64,000 bases of DNA from Candidatus Methanomethylophilaceae archaeon (GCA_017461225.1 JAFTYV010000058.1:1-64000), one strand, 5' to 3'; positions 41,578 through 50,134 are shown, counted from the stretch's first letter. Numbers and translations are program-made. Notes: generated from the sequence alone by a model not told the origin.

Positions 41578-42843
41578 ATGGATCTGGATACGGTTCTGAT
41601 GGGTAGGGCGTTCGTGGACGGCGAGCTCACGTACGCAGAGATCGGTATAAGCGAAGGGCGTATCGTCGCGGTGGCGAAGGACCTGCGCGGTGGCGAACGC
41701 AGGGTCGACATGGGTTCCAGCAGGATAATCCTGCCCGGTTTCATGGATCCGCATGTCCATTTCCGCGATCCGGGGATGCCCTCCAAGGAGGATTTCTCCA
41801 CGGGTTCCCTCGCCGCGGTCCATGCCGGCGTCACCTGCGTGCTCGACATGCCCAACACCAAGCCCCCGGCGGCCGACGTCACCACCGTGATGGAGAAGAA
41901 GTCCAGGATCAGGGGCAGGTCCCATGTGGACTACGGGGTGTTCGCGGCGGTCACGCCCGGTGTGAACGCACGCCTCCTGGCCCCGTTGGTCCCCGGTTTC
42001 AAGCTCTTCATGGGTTCCACCACCGGGAACATCCTGCTCAACGACGATTCCGAGCTCGTGCCCGCCGTGACAGATGTCCTGTCGACCGGGAAGCGCATGA
42101 GCGTGCACGCGGAGGACGATTCCATGATGGGGCGCGAGATGGAGACGTGCACCCGCGACCATCTCCGCAACAGGCCCGCGGCGGCGGAATGGAACGCCAT
42201 ACGCAGGCTGGCAGACAACTTCGCGGGACGCGACATCAACATCTGCCACATCACGACCTCCGAGGGACTGGACCTCGCACGTGCAGCCGGTTTTACGACG
42301 GAGGTCACGCTCCACCACATGATGTTTGACGTCGACCGCTGTCCGGGCCAGGCGTTCAAGGTGAATCCGCCGATCCGCGACATAGGTTGCAGGGACAGGC
42401 TGTTCTCGAGGTTCGCATCCGGGGACATCACCATGTTCGGCTCCGACCACGCCCCACATACCGTGGAGGAGAAGGCCCAGGAGTTCGACGCCGCGCCAGG
42501 CGGGATGCCCGGTGTCGAGACCACGATGCCCATCGTGATGGACCTCGTCCGCAGGGACGTGGTGCCGCTGTCACTCGCGGTGCGCATGGGCACCCAGGCT
42601 CCCTCTGACGCGTTCGGCGTCAGGAAGGGCCGCATAGCCGTCGGGTACGATGCCGACTTCGCGGTCTTCGACATGCGCGGTTCCTCCCGCATAGATGCTC
42701 GCTCCCTCCACAGCAGGTGCGGCCACAGCCCGTTCGAGGGCATGCAGGCCGTGTTCCCCGATACAGTAATAATCAGGGGAGAGGTACAGGTCCACGGAAG
42801 AGAGTTCTGCGGAGAGCGGAGTGGAGTTGACATCTGTGGTTGA
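41578..42843 (+). CDS. pyrC: dihydroorotase
   Basis: Amidohydrolase that closes the pyrimidine ring precursor. The 421-residue protein has the zinc-binding PGFMDPHVHFRDPG (about residues 57-70), a conserved lysine region, HAEDD, CHITTSEG with another metal histidine, and GSDHAPHT with the catalytic aspartate. It belongs to the class I/allantoinase-like dihydroorotases. The start ATG 41578 is placed by the GGAGGTG site; GTG 41569 would sit on it. Confidence 0.94.
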   Translation: MDLDTVLMGRAFVDGELTYAEIGISEGRIVAVAKDLRGGERRVDMGSSRIILPGFMDPHVHFRDPGMPSKEDFSTGSLAAVHAGVTCVLDMPNTKPPAADVTTVMEKKSRIRGRSHVDYGVFAAVTPGVNARLLAPLVPGFKLFMGSTTGNILLNDDSELVPAVTDVLSTGKRMSVHAEDDSMMGREMETCTRDHLRNRPAAAEWNAIRRLADNFAGRDINICHITTSEGLDLARAAGFTTEVTLHHMMFDVDRCPGQAFKVNPPIRDIGCRDRLFSRFASGDITMFGSDHAPHTVEEKAQEFDAAPGGMPGVETTMPIVMDLVRRDVVPLSLAVRMGTQAPSDAFGVRKGRIAVGYDADFAVFDMRGSSRIDARSLHSRCGHSPFEGMQAVFPDTVIIRGEVQVHGREFCGERSGVDICG

Positions 42844-43951
42844 TTACGAGGTAGATTATTCAGAGGTGACCGGTAAGAAGATCGAGTGCCCCGCCGAGTG
42901 CGGGATGTGCTGCCTCTGCCAGCCGGAGGTCCTTCCGGAGGAGCGTGCGTTCTTCAGGAACAACCATCCGGATGCCCTCGTGAAGTCCAAGGGTCCCATA
43001 CCGTACTTCGCGCTCGCGCTCAAGAAGGGCAGGGGGTCGTGCGTGTTCCTCCAGAACAGGAGGTGCGCCGTCTACGACCACAGGACCGCCTACTGCAGGC
43101 AGTACCCGTTCCACCTCTACGCCAGCGACAGGATCCACATAGAGCTGGACCTCTCCTGCAGGGGCGCATGGTACGGTACCGGTAGCGATGCCGTGGCGGA
43201 GGCCAAGGACCTCGTCGCACGCGCCGACCGCAGGATCGTGGCCGCCCTCGAGGAATCCAAGGCGGTGTACAGGGAGTTCTACTCCAACTGCAGGGAGGCC
43301 GGCGTGTACCAGGACCCGTCCATGCTCCGCATGAGCGTGTCCGAGAACATCTCCATGTTCACGGACCTGGCGTACCTGAGCCGCATAATGGACCTCTCTC
43401 AGATCGAACCCGTCATGTCGCTCCAGGGGCTCCAGCCCGAGACCCGCCTCGACATGGATGCTCTGGAGGAGGCCGGTCGCGACCTGGCCATGGACTCCAT
43501 GTCCTCCGACGATCCCCTCAGCGTGCCCGTGTACTGCGACAGCGGATGGAACTGGAACATGTTCATGGCCGTTGACGGCAAGATCGAGTGGATGGTCATG
43601 GACGACGAGGGCGAGCTCCACCACAAGGCCTTCGCCGATGCAGCCGACATAAGGCTGAGGGCCCCTGACGCATCCGGTGTCCGCGTCCTCGCGGACTACG
43701 TGAAGGTGCTCAACGGAAGGGACAGCTTCATGGGCAGCGTGTTCGCACTGGTGGACCAGAACGGGTACGAGGACGACCTCGCCAACGCCTACTACGGATG
43801 CATGGCCGTCACCGTCATGGACCTCCTGTGGAGGATGTCCATGCTGGATCATTTCATGGGTATCGGATGTGGCGAGGACGCCGTCCGCGAGGCCATAATA
43901 TTCTACGACATGGATCGTCTGGACGCCCCCGCCATAGGGGCCTTCGTCTGA
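42821..43951 (+). CDS. YkgJ-type cysteine-cluster (probable Fe-S or zinc) protein
   Basis: A 376-residue protein whose N-terminal third has the YkgJ/Fer4-like cysteine pattern CPAECGMCCLCQPEVL (residues 23-38) and a later CVFLQNRRCAVYDHRTAYCR (about 73-92). The remaining 250 residues show no domain I recognise and are mixed alpha/beta, so this is a long family member. It starts at GTG 42821, 23 bases inside pyrC; TTG 42827 and GTG 42836 are alternatives. Possible roles in metal insertion or redox are inferred from the cysteine cluster only. Confidence 0.78.
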   Translation: MELTSVVDYEVDYSEVTGKKIECPAECGMCCLCQPEVLPEERAFFRNNHPDALVKSKGPIPYFALALKKGRGSCVFLQNRRCAVYDHRTAYCRQYPFHLYASDRIHIELDLSCRGAWYGTGSDAVAEAKDLVARADRRIVAALEESKAVYREFYSNCREAGVYQDPSMLRMSVSENISMFTDLAYLSRIMDLSQIEPVMSLQGLQPETRLDMDALEEAGRDLAMDSMSSDDPLSVPVYCDSGWNWNMFMAVDGKIEWMVMDDEGELHHKAFADAADIRLRAPDASGVRVLADYVKVLNGRDSFMGSVFALVDQNGYEDDLANAYYGCMAVTVMDLLWRMSMLDHFMGIGCGEDAVREAIIFYDMDRLDAPAIGAFV

Positions 43952-44008
43952 TATCCCAATCAGATACCTTCAAATAGTACATCTATAATGGAGTCTGAGG
44001 TACCACTT

Positions 44009-44224
44009 ATGATGAAACCTTTAACTGTCCTCAGCCAGGCGGCGAACAAGAACGTCATCGTGGAACTCAAGGGAAAAAGGGAGTACAGAGGCGTCCTTGA
44101 TGGGTACGATCCCCACATGAACGTGGTGCTCCGCAACGCCGAAGAGTATCATGAGGGTCAGTTTGTAAGGAAGCATAACGTGGCGATTGTCCGCGGGGAC
44201 AATGTAATTTACATATCACCATAA
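44009..44224 (+). CDS. Sm-like RNA-binding protein (Lsm / SmAP)
   Basis: Forms RNA-binding rings involved in RNA processing and turnover. The 71-residue core carries the Sm1 motif ([21 protein letters not shown]) and Sm2 motif ([14 protein letters not shown]). I chose ATG 44009, served by a GAGGT site; ATG 43988 is the alternative and would add seven residues. The Lsm-eL37 pair is conserved in archaea, and both genes lead into purF. Confidence 0.92.
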   Translation: MMKPLTVLSQAANKNVIVELKGKREYRGVLDGYDPHMNVVLRNAEEYHEGQFVRKHNVAIVRGDNVIYISP

Positions 44225-44237
44225 GGAGAGATTGATC

Positions 44238-44408
44238 ATGGGAAAGGGAACACCTGCACAGGGAAGGCACAACAAATACAAGACGCACATCCCCTGCCGC
44301 AGATGCGGAAAACGCTCCTACCACGTGAGGAAGGGAGTCTGTGCATCTTGCGGATACGGAAAGACCGCAAAGATTAGGTCCTACAACTGGGCCAAACTCC
44401 GTGACTGA
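44238..44408 (+). CDS. 50S ribosomal protein eL37 (L37e)
   Basis: Short zinc ribosomal protein. ATG 44238 opens a 56-codon frame ending at TGA 44406-44408. The product has the four zinc cysteines C20, C23, C35 and C38 ([11 protein letters not shown] and VCASCGYG) and the typical ending [12 protein letters not shown]. It follows lsm by 13 bases and precedes purF by 10. It is too short for length-based ORF calling. Confidence 0.95.
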   Translation: MGKGTPAQGRHNKYKTHIPCRRCGKRSYHVRKGVCASCGYGKTAKIRSYNWAKLRD

Positions 44409-44418
44409 GGTTCGGTTC

Positions 44419-45834
44419 ATGTCTGGGCCGGAGCACAGTTGCGGGGTCGTAGGTATAAGTGCCGATTTCGACGTCGCATCAGCGATGCACACGGCCTTGA
44501 TGATCATCCAGCACCGCGGGCAGGAGAGCGCGGGGCTGTCCACCTTCAACGGTCAGACCATCGAGTCTGTGAAGGGTAATGGACTGGTCACCGTCGCTCT
44601 TCCGAAGGAGGAGGTCAAGGGCCTCCTCGGTCACGTCGGTATAGGGCACGTCAGGTATGCCACTGCTGGAAACAAGAGCATAGCGTATGCTCAACCCATC
44701 ACGGTCACCACGAATTTTGGTCCCGTGGCGGTTGCCCACGACGGGGAGATCACGAACTTCGCCGAACTGAAGGAGAAGTGCATGAGGGGCGGTTCCACGT
44801 TCCTCACCGAATCCGACGGCGAGCTCATCATCAAACTCGTCGCGAAGTACATGAACCAGTGCAACGACCCCGTGAAGGCCATCCGTGCCGTCATGGGGGA
44901 GTTGGACGGTTCCTACGCCCTCGTCGTGATGGTGGGCGGAAGGCTGTTCGGTGTCAGGGACCCCTACGGGTTCAAACCCCTCTCCATCGGCAAGGTCGAC
45001 GGAGGGTACATGGTCGTATCCGAGACCGCCGCCATCGATTCGCTCAGGGGCGACTTCGTCAGGGATGTGGAACCCGGTGAGATCTGCGAGATCACCAGGG
45101 ACATGTACAAGACGTACCCGAACCCGGTCCAGCACCCCCGTGCGACCTGCATGTTCGAGTGGGTGTACTTCGCCAGGCCCGATTCCGTCATCGACGGGGT
45201 GGGTGTCTACGAGGTGCGCAGGAACATAGGCAGGGTCCTCGCCAGGGAGTGTCCCGCGGATGTGGATTTCGTCATGCCGGTCCCGGACTCCGGTCGTGCC
45301 CATGCGATCGGATACGCCTGCGAGGCGGGAATCCCCTACGAGGAGGGGTTCATGAAGAACCGTTTCGCCGACAGGACCTTCATAATGCCCACCCAGAAGG
45401 AGAGGGAGTTCGCAGTGTCCATGAAGATGAACCCCATCAAGAAGACCGTGGAGGGCAAGCGCATCATGATCGTGGACGACAGCATCGTCAGGGGCACCAC
45501 GTTGAAGAAGCTGGTCGCAATGCTCAGGAAGGCGGGTGCCAGGGAGGTCCACGTCCGTATCGGATGTCCTCCCGTCATCGCTCCGTGCTACTACGGTGTC
45601 GACATGAAGACCAGGGACGAGTTCATCGCCAACCATTACAGCGTCGAGGAGATATGCGGCATCATAGGTGCCGACAGTCTCGGATACATAAGCTACGATG
45701 GACTCATCGAGGCGATCGGGATCAGGGAGGGTGACCTCTGTCTCGCATGCATCAACGGGAAGTATCCGACGATCATCCCGGGCGAAGTGCACAGGTCCCA
45801 GTTCCAGTCGACCCTCAACCATGATTTCCAGTGA
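44419..45834 (+). CDS. purF: amidophosphoribosyltransferase
   Basis: First committed enzyme of purine synthesis, transferring glutamine amide nitrogen to PRPP. The glutaminase nucleophile is C8 in EHSCGVVG; a short propeptide is probably removed. Conserved IGHVRYATAG, and the PRPP-binding loop IMIVDDSIVRGTT (about residues 350-362), are present. The 471-residue size is normal. The start at ATG 44419 has a GAGGT site. It shares its pathway with purP at 24598-25755. Confidence 0.95.
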   Translation: MSGPEHSCGVVGISADFDVASAMHTALMIIQHRGQESAGLSTFNGQTIESVKGNGLVTVALPKEEVKGLLGHVGIGHVRYATAGNKSIAYAQPITVTTNFGPVAVAHDGEITNFAELKEKCMRGGSTFLTESDGELIIKLVAKYMNQCNDPVKAIRAVMGELDGSYALVVMVGGRLFGVRDPYGFKPLSIGKVDGGYMVVSETAAIDSLRGDFVRDVEPGEICEITRDMYKTYPNPVQHPRATCMFEWVYFARPDSVIDGVGVYEVRRNIGRVLARECPADVDFVMPVPDSGRAHAIGYACEAGIPYEEGFMKNRFADRTFIMPTQKEREFAVSMKMNPIKKTVEGKRIMIVDDSIVRGTTLKKLVAMLRKAGAREVHVRIGCPPVIAPCYYGVDMKTRDEFIANHYSVEEICGIIGADSLGYISYDGLIEAIGIREGDLCLACINGKYPTIIPGEVHRSQFQSTLNHDFQ

Positions 45835-45846
45835 TCATCAACCGGC

Positions 45847-45875
45847 GGTCCGATCCGTGTGTATCGGCTCGGACC
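45847..45875 (+). terminator. purF terminator hairpin
   Basis: GGTCCGA (45847-45853) pairs with TCGGACC (45869-45875); an alternative inner stem CCGAT/ATCGG is also possible. CCCATCTTTTCC follows. Confidence 0.55.
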
Positions 45876-45979
45876 CCATCTTTTCCACTTTTCATCCAGA
45901 TTCAGCACCCCATCGGAGTGGTTCGAGATCCCGCCCGATAGAAAGTTTTAATTACATGGAAATAATACCTCATTTTGCC

Positions 45980-46052
45980 GGGCAGGTAGATCAGTTGGAA
46001 GATCGTTACATTGGCATTGTAGAGGCCGCGAGTTCGAATCTCGCCCTGTCCA
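45980..46052 (+). tRNA. tRNA-Ala (anticodon GGC)
   Basis: Cloverleaf with acceptor GGGCAGG/CCTGTCC, anticodon stem TTACA/TGTAG and loop TTGGCAT (anticodon GGC). The G3-U70 wobble pair that identifies alanine tRNAs is present. The discriminator is A and CCA is encoded (46053-46055). Confidence 0.95.
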
Positions 46053-46066
46053 CCACTACTTCTTCT

Positions 46067-46936
46067 TCACACCTCTGATTCATCGTTTCTTCGTCTCCAT
46101 CGGTTCGGGAAGTACATCCTGTTCATGCCGATGCCCATCGAGAAGAGATCCCCCTCGTCCTCCATGCGTGACAGGATCTTCCGGGTGTAGTAGGGGGTCA
46201 TCATGAGCGATGCGGATATCCTGCGTTCATCGGATCCACGGAACGTCCTGACGAAGGTCAGTACCTGTCTCCTCCGCGATTCGAAGTCCCTGTAGTCCCT
46301 CGTCAGCGCCGGATAGTTCACCACGAACCACCTCTCGTCCCTGACCACTGTGGGCATGAGTCCGGTGCCGGTGTAAGGTTCCCTCATCGCATGCATCCCG
46401 TGGCCCCTGAGTCCCGCACGTCCCCTCTCCAGCATCAGATTGCCCAGGTTGCGGTTGCGTGGCCTGGTGCCGCTCCCGGACCCCAGCAATCCGCCCTTCC
46501 ACACCCCTCCTGGAGAGATTATGGACAGAACGTCCGGATCCACGAGGACCGTCACATCCCGTCCCAAGGACAGGTCGCAGTGGATCACCGCGTTCACCAC
46601 CCCCTCCTCCAGACCCTTTCGGGGGAAGCGCCTGCAGAGTCCCGTACGTCCCTTGATGTACATGCGGGGGTTCATGCAGTCCAGGACATCCAACACGTCG
46701 TCCACCTGGTTCATGATCGGTCCGGTGGTCCTGTGGACCTGTCCGTAGTGACTGGACACGACCGTGAAGCCCCAGGGACACTGATCGGACAGCAGCAGTG
46801 CTAGGTTGTTGTACAACCCCTCCTCGTTGCGAACCCTCACATCATCCATCATGTGCGGGAAACGGTCGGAGATCCCCTCGAAGGAGAGGTCCTGATCATA
46901 CGAGGTGAGGTACTCGTAATAGACTGTCATGGGCAC
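46067..46936 (-). CDS. HATPase_c_4 (RecG-like C-terminal) regulator without AlbA_2 domain
   Basis: A 289-residue protein. Residues about 105-185 match the C-terminal domain of Schlafen-AlbA_2/RecG-like regulators (GLEEGVVNAVIHCDLSLGRD, VLSIISPGG, RPRNRNLGNLMLERGRAG). The tail (about 225-285) is a winged-helix-like segment (RISASLMMTPYYTRKILSRM) ending in a very basic stretch. The usual N-terminal AlbA_2 domain is not recognisable in residues 1-100. Probably a DNA-binding regulator; possibly a shortened relative. Starts at ATG 46936 or 46930. Confidence 0.7.
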   Translation of the reverse strand: MPMTVYYEYLTSYDQDLSFEGISDRFPHMMDDVRVRNEEGLYNNLALLLSDQCPWGFTVVSSHYGQVHRTTGPIMNQVDDVLDVLDCMNPRMYIKGRTGLCRRFPRKGLEEGVVNAVIHCDLSLGRDVTVLVDPDVLSIISPGGVWKGGLLGSGSGTRPRNRNLGNLMLERGRAGLRGHGMHAMREPYTGTGLMPTVVRDERWFVVNYPALTRDYRDFESRRRQVLTFVRTFRGSDERRISASLMMTPYYTRKILSRMEDEGDLFSMGIGMNRMYFPNRWRRRNDESEV

Positions 46937-47058
46937 GATGAGGTGTTACACGGTAAATACTGCTCATTCGAACTATTAGAAAAGTAGACCTCTAGGTTAC
47001 ATCCCTGATACCGATTGTACAAATACGTTCCACAGGATACCAAGGTAAGGTGAATTCA

Positions 47059-47457
47059 ATGGTGGATATACCCGCAAACGTCATGGAGAAGATGGCAGAC
47101 CCCGCAACGACCAAGGTCCTCGTCACAGCATCCGAGAGTGGAAGGCCCCACGCGATCGTGTGTGGAAGCATCGTCGCACCCTCCCCCGACAAGGTCATCG
47201 TCGGAGAGGTCCTCATGAAGAGGGCGGCGGCGAACCTCGCAGCCAACCCCAAGGCGGCGTTTCTCGTCTCCTCCGGCATGGAGTCCTACGAGATCATCGT
47301 CAGAAACCCCGTCCGCATCGCAGAGGGCCCCATCCTCGAGCAGATGAACGAGAACCTCGCCAAGATCAACCTCAAGGCGGCCGCCGTGTGGGCATTCGAT
47401 GTCTGTGCCGTCTACAACGAGGGCGCCAACCCCCAGGCTGGAACCCAGATCGCCTGA
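47059..47457 (+). CDS. pyridoxamine-5'-phosphate-oxidase-like flavin-binding protein
   Basis: A 132-residue split-barrel protein. KVLVTASESGRPHAIVCGSI and KVIVGEVLMKRAAANLAANP fit the PNPOx-like fold that binds FMN or F420. The codon use is close to that of the ribosomal genes, which suggests good expression. ATG 47059 was chosen over GTG 47050. The real substrate and cofactor cannot be told from sequence. Confidence 0.82.
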   Translation: MVDIPANVMEKMADPATTKVLVTASESGRPHAIVCGSIVAPSPDKVIVGEVLMKRAAANLAANPKAAFLVSSGMESYEIIVRNPVRIAEGPILEQMNENLAKINLKAAAVWAFDVCAVYNEGANPQAGTQIA

Positions 47458-47533
47458 TGCCGGTGAAACCGGGGGCACCACATGCCCCCTCCAAACCTCT
47501 TCCGGTTTTATACATACGATGTGATTCACCACC

Positions 47534-48142
47534 ATGGATACGAATGATATCACCTCGTGGGTGGATTCCAACCTCCCCGAGACGATACTGCTCCTGGGTG
47601 GTGTGCTGATTGTTGCGATAGCACTGTCCTATGCGACCAACCGCGAGTCCCTCAAGTACAAGTTCGTGACGTTCCTCGGCCTCATCTTCGGTGCCGTGAT
47701 GGCATACGAGGCCATAACCCTCTACGGGGAGTGGCGTCTCGTCACATCGGTGATCGTGGCGGTGGCCGCGTTCGCCCTCATGATCAGACCGTTCCGTGAT
47801 GTGCACTTCGCAGCGATCCTGTCCCTCCTGGTGATGGTGATAATCTACATCGCACTGGGTGAGCTGGCGGGCGTCATGCTCTTCGACAACATAGATCTGA
47901 CCGTTCTGTCCGAAGGTTGGCCCAGACTGATCATCGCGTTCATCTTCGGTGCGATCGTCTACATGTTCACGAACTTCGCCGAGGAGATCGTGAAGCTGTT
48001 CGGGAAGTTCCTGAACTTCTGGCCGGTTCTCCTGGTTCTCGGACTCGTCTGTATAGTGGAATCCGTGTTCATGTTCATGGGTTACGGCTCCATTGCGGAC
48101 TACATCGACACCAGTCAGTTGGCCCTGTATCTAAAGCTTTAA
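47534..48142 (+). CDS. polytopic membrane protein of unknown function
   Basis: A 202-residue protein with about six hydrophobic segments (for example TILLLGGVLIVAIALSYATN, VTSVIVAVAAFALMI, AAILSLLVMVIIYIALGELA, WPVLLVLGLVCIVESVFMFM). Few charged residues and no motif I recognise; the size and spacing recall small membrane-shaping or channel proteins. It ends in TAA shortly before tRNA-Arg. Confidence 0.72.
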   Translation: MDTNDITSWVDSNLPETILLLGGVLIVAIALSYATNRESLKYKFVTFLGLIFGAVMAYEAITLYGEWRLVTSVIVAVAAFALMIRPFRDVHFAAILSLLVMVIIYIALGELAGVMLFDNIDLTVLSEGWPRLIIAFIFGAIVYMFTNFAEEIVKLFGKFLNFWPVLLVLGLVCIVESVFMFMGYGSIADYIDTSQLALYLKL

Positions 48143-48172
48143 ATCATAGTAGGCAATGGGGGGATTTAGAGT

Positions 48173-48247
48173 GGGCTCGTGGCTTAGCCAGGATATAGCG
48201 CTGGCCTTCTAAGCCAGACGCCCCGGGTTCGAATCCCGGCGGGCCCG
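48173..48247 (+). tRNA. tRNA-Arg (anticodon TCT)
   Basis: Cloverleaf with acceptor GGGCTCG/CGGGCCC, anticodon stem CTGGC/GCCAG, loop CTTCTAA (anticodon TCT, reads AGA/AGG), and T-arm CCGGGTTCGAATCCCGG. The discriminator is G and CCA is encoded (48248-48250). AGG is the favoured arginine codon in many genes here. Confidence 0.95.
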
Positions 48248-48296
48248 CCAAGGATGCATCACCCTCGGTGATGACGCATTCAAGGAAGGAAATCAC

Positions 48297-48404
48297 ATGA
48301 AGAGAGGCTCACGCGCCTGGAAGAAACGCGGCAACCAGCGTTGGAAATGGCGCAAGAAGAAAATGAGAAGAAGAAAGAGAGCAGCAAAGATGCGCAAGAA
48401 GTGA
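48297..48404 (+). CDS. ribosomal protein eL41 (L41e), 35 residues
   Basis: ATG 48297 opens a 35-codon frame ending TGA 48404. Eighteen of the 35 residues are Lys or Arg, and RWKWRKKKMRRRKRAAKMRK aligns well with the known single-helix L41e (KWRKKRMRRLKRKRRKM type). A weak AGGAAGGA ribosome-binding site precedes it. The gene is sandwiched between tRNA-Arg and tRNA-Trp. L41e is usually missed in annotation because of its size. Confidence 0.85.
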   Translation: MKRGSRAWKKRGNQRWKWRKKKMRRRKRAAKMRKK

Positions 48405-48422
48405 TCCTGATATCACACTCCA

Positions 48423-48594
48423 GGGGGTATAGGCTAACCTGGCAGACTGGCGGGCTCCAGTTATTGAGCGTGATTGTAAATGGGTTTGCTGACAGTTGAT
48501 GATTAACTGGAGCGATGACTCATTGATTCCGCGGGAGGTAGCTCCTCCCGTAGGTGGAAACCCGCTGACGGGGGTTCAAATCCCTCTGCCCCCA
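48423..48594 (+). tRNA. tRNA-Trp (anticodon CCA) with 99-nt intron
   Basis: Exons 48423-48460 and 48560-48594 form acceptor GGGGGTA/TGCCCCC, anticodon stem GCGGG/CCCGC and loop CTCCAGA with anticodon CCA (48457-48459). The intron (48461-48559) is at the canonical 37/38 position. The discriminator is A; CCA is not encoded (CCT follows). The intron holds a box C/D guide RNA, listed separately. The charging enzyme trpS is at 14875-15996. Confidence 0.94.
48465..48522 (+). ncRNA. box C/D guide RNA inside the tRNA-Trp intron
   Basis: In order: terminal stem TGAG (48465-48468), box C GTGATTG (48470-48476), guide GGGTTT, box D' CTGA (48489-48492), box C' TTGATGA (48496-48502), guide CTGGAGC (48507-48513), box D ATGA (48515-48518), closing stem CTCA (48519-48522). 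The fifth base before D' pairs with tRNA position C39; the fifth base before D pairs with C34. Guides for 34 and 39 in this intron are known from other euryarchaea; box C and box D deviate from consensus here. Confidence 0.8.
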
Positions 48595-48620
48595 CCTTGC
48601 GTATCTTTACTGAACTCTTT

Positions 48621-48660
48621 GGCACCTCGAGTGCCGTCAATCCTTTTTCTCATTTTTTCT
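48621..48660 (+). terminator. terminator after tRNA-Trp
   Basis: GGCAC (48621-48625) pairs with GTGCC (48631-48635), followed by CCTTTTTCTCATTTTTTCT, two strong T runs. Confidence 0.6.
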
Positions 48661-48735
48661 ATTATAATCCGGTTGTATTTCGAATCCGTTCGCACGTGTG
48701 GATGTCCGGGATTCGAGTTGAGAAAAAAGTAAGTC

Positions 48736-48751
48736 CGGGGCATGTGCCCCG
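48736..48751 (-). terminator. terminator of the UPF0210 operon
   Basis: CGGGGCATGTGCCCCG is a hairpin with CGGGGC/GCCCCG arms, eight bases after the stop on the minus strand, followed on that strand by ACTTACTTTTTTCT. Confidence 0.65.
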
Positions 48752-48759
48752 TGTTTGCA

Positions 48760-50124
48760 TCAGTTCTTGAAACTGTGTATGGGTGCAGGGATCCTTCCGC
48801 CACGGTTTACGAAGCCGGCACATCCGTATCTGTTCACGGGCATGATCTGCGCCTCCCCGAGGAGGCCTCCGAACTCCGCGAAATCTCCGACACCCTTGCC
48901 TATCACGGGAATCAGCCTGACCGCGGTGGTCTTCTGGTTCACCATGCCGATCGCCATCTCGTCGGCTATGATTCCGGATATGGTGGTGGCCGGTGTGTCC
49001 CCGGGTATGGCGATCATGTCCAGGCCGACGGAGCACACGCACGTCATGGCCTCGAGCTTCTCGAGGGTGAGCGCACCGATGGCGGCCGCCTCGGCCATGG
49101 ACCTGTCCTCTGTCACGGGGATGAATGCTCCACTGAGCCCACCCACGTAGGAGGATGCCATGACTCCTCCCTTCTTCACCTGGTCGTTGAGGATCGCAAG
49201 CGCGGCGGTGGTGCCGGGCGCCCCTGCGTACTCGAGTCCCATCTCGTGCAGGATGTCCGCGATGCTGTCCCCGACCGCCGGTGTGGGGGCGAGGGACAGG
49301 TCCACGATGCCGAACGGGACGTTCAGTCTCCTGGACGCCTCCTTGGCGAAGAGCTGGCCCACCCTGGTGACCTTGAACGCGGTCTTCTTGATCGTCTCGC
49401 ACAGGACCTCGAAGCTCTCTCCGTGGACCTTGGAGAGTGCCGTCTTCACGACACCGGGTCCGCTGACACCGACGTTGATGATGCGGTCCGCCTCGGTCAC
49501 GCCGTGGAACGCGCCCGCCATGAACGGGTTGTCGTCGGGCGGGTTGCAGAACACCACCAGCTTGGCACATCCTATGGAGTCCGAATCGCGGGTCTCCTCG
49601 GCGGTCCTGACGACGATGTCCCCCATGAGTCTCACCGCATCCATGTTTATCCCGGTCCTGGTCGAACCCAGGCTTATGGACGAGCAGACGCAGTCCGTGC
49701 AGGCCAGCGCCTTGGGGATGGACTCTATGAGGTTCCTGTCGGCCTCCGTCATGCCCTTCTGCACCAGTGCGGAGTACCCGCCTATGAAGTTGACTCCGAC
49801 CTCCTTGGCGGCCCTGTCGAGGGTCTTCGCCAGTTCCACGAAGTCGTCGGGGCATCTGCATGCGGCGCCCCCGACGATCGCCGCGGGCGTGATCGAGATC
49901 CTCTTGTTTATCACGGGTACGCCGTACTCGAGACCGATCGAATCCCCGACGGTCACGAGATCCCTCGCGGATTCGGTGATCTTGGTGTAGACCTTCTCGC
50001 ACAGTCTGTCCAGATCGGGGTCTATGCAGTCGAGAAGACTGATACCCATCGTGATCGTCCTGACGTCGAGGTTCTCGTTGGAGACCATCTCATAGGTCTC
50101 CAGGACTTCTCCCAGTTCTATCAA
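48760..50124 (-). CDS. UPF0210 (DUF711, PFL-family) protein
   Basis: Large conserved family of unknown function, structurally glycyl-radical-like. The 454-residue protein starts with the family feature [16 protein letters not shown] and contains [40 protein letters not shown] and [21 protein letters not shown] placed the start at TTG 50124, six bases after a TGAGGTG site; the GTG at 50133 is part of that site. It follows the ACT protein gene, a pairing conserved across bacteria and archaea. Confidence 0.9.
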   Translation of the reverse strand: MIELGEVLETYEMVSNENLDVRTITMGISLLDCIDPDLDRLCEKVYTKITESARDLVTVGDSIGLEYGVPVINKRISITPAAIVGGAACRCPDDFVELAKTLDRAAKEVGVNFIGGYSALVQKGMTEADRNLIESIPKALACTDCVCSSISLGSTRTGINMDAVRLMGDIVVRTAEETRDSDSIGCAKLVVFCNPPDDNPFMAGAFHGVTEADRIINVGVSGPGVVKTALSKVHGESFEVLCETIKKTAFKVTRVGQLFAKEASRRLNVPFGIVDLSLAPTPAVGDSIADILHEMGLEYAGAPGTTAALAILNDQVKKGGVMASSYVGGLSGAFIPVTEDRSMAEAAAIGALTLEKLEAMTCVCSVGLDMIAIPGDTPATTISGIIADEMAIGMVNQKTTAVRLIPVIGKGVGDFAEFGGLLGEAQIMPVNRYGCAGFVNRGGRIPAPIHSFKN

Positions 50125-50134
50125 GTGCGGCACC

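Noticed and set aside
42821-43951. Radical-SAM enzyme suggested by the cysteine cluster
   Set aside because: There is no CxxxCxxC motif; the pattern is that of YkgJ-like CxxCC proteins.
48256-48280. CATCACC/GGTGATG hairpin containing GTGATGA, resembling a box C
   Set aside because: No box D, D' or guide element is within a sensible distance; it is more likely a small hairpin between tRNA-Arg and eL41.
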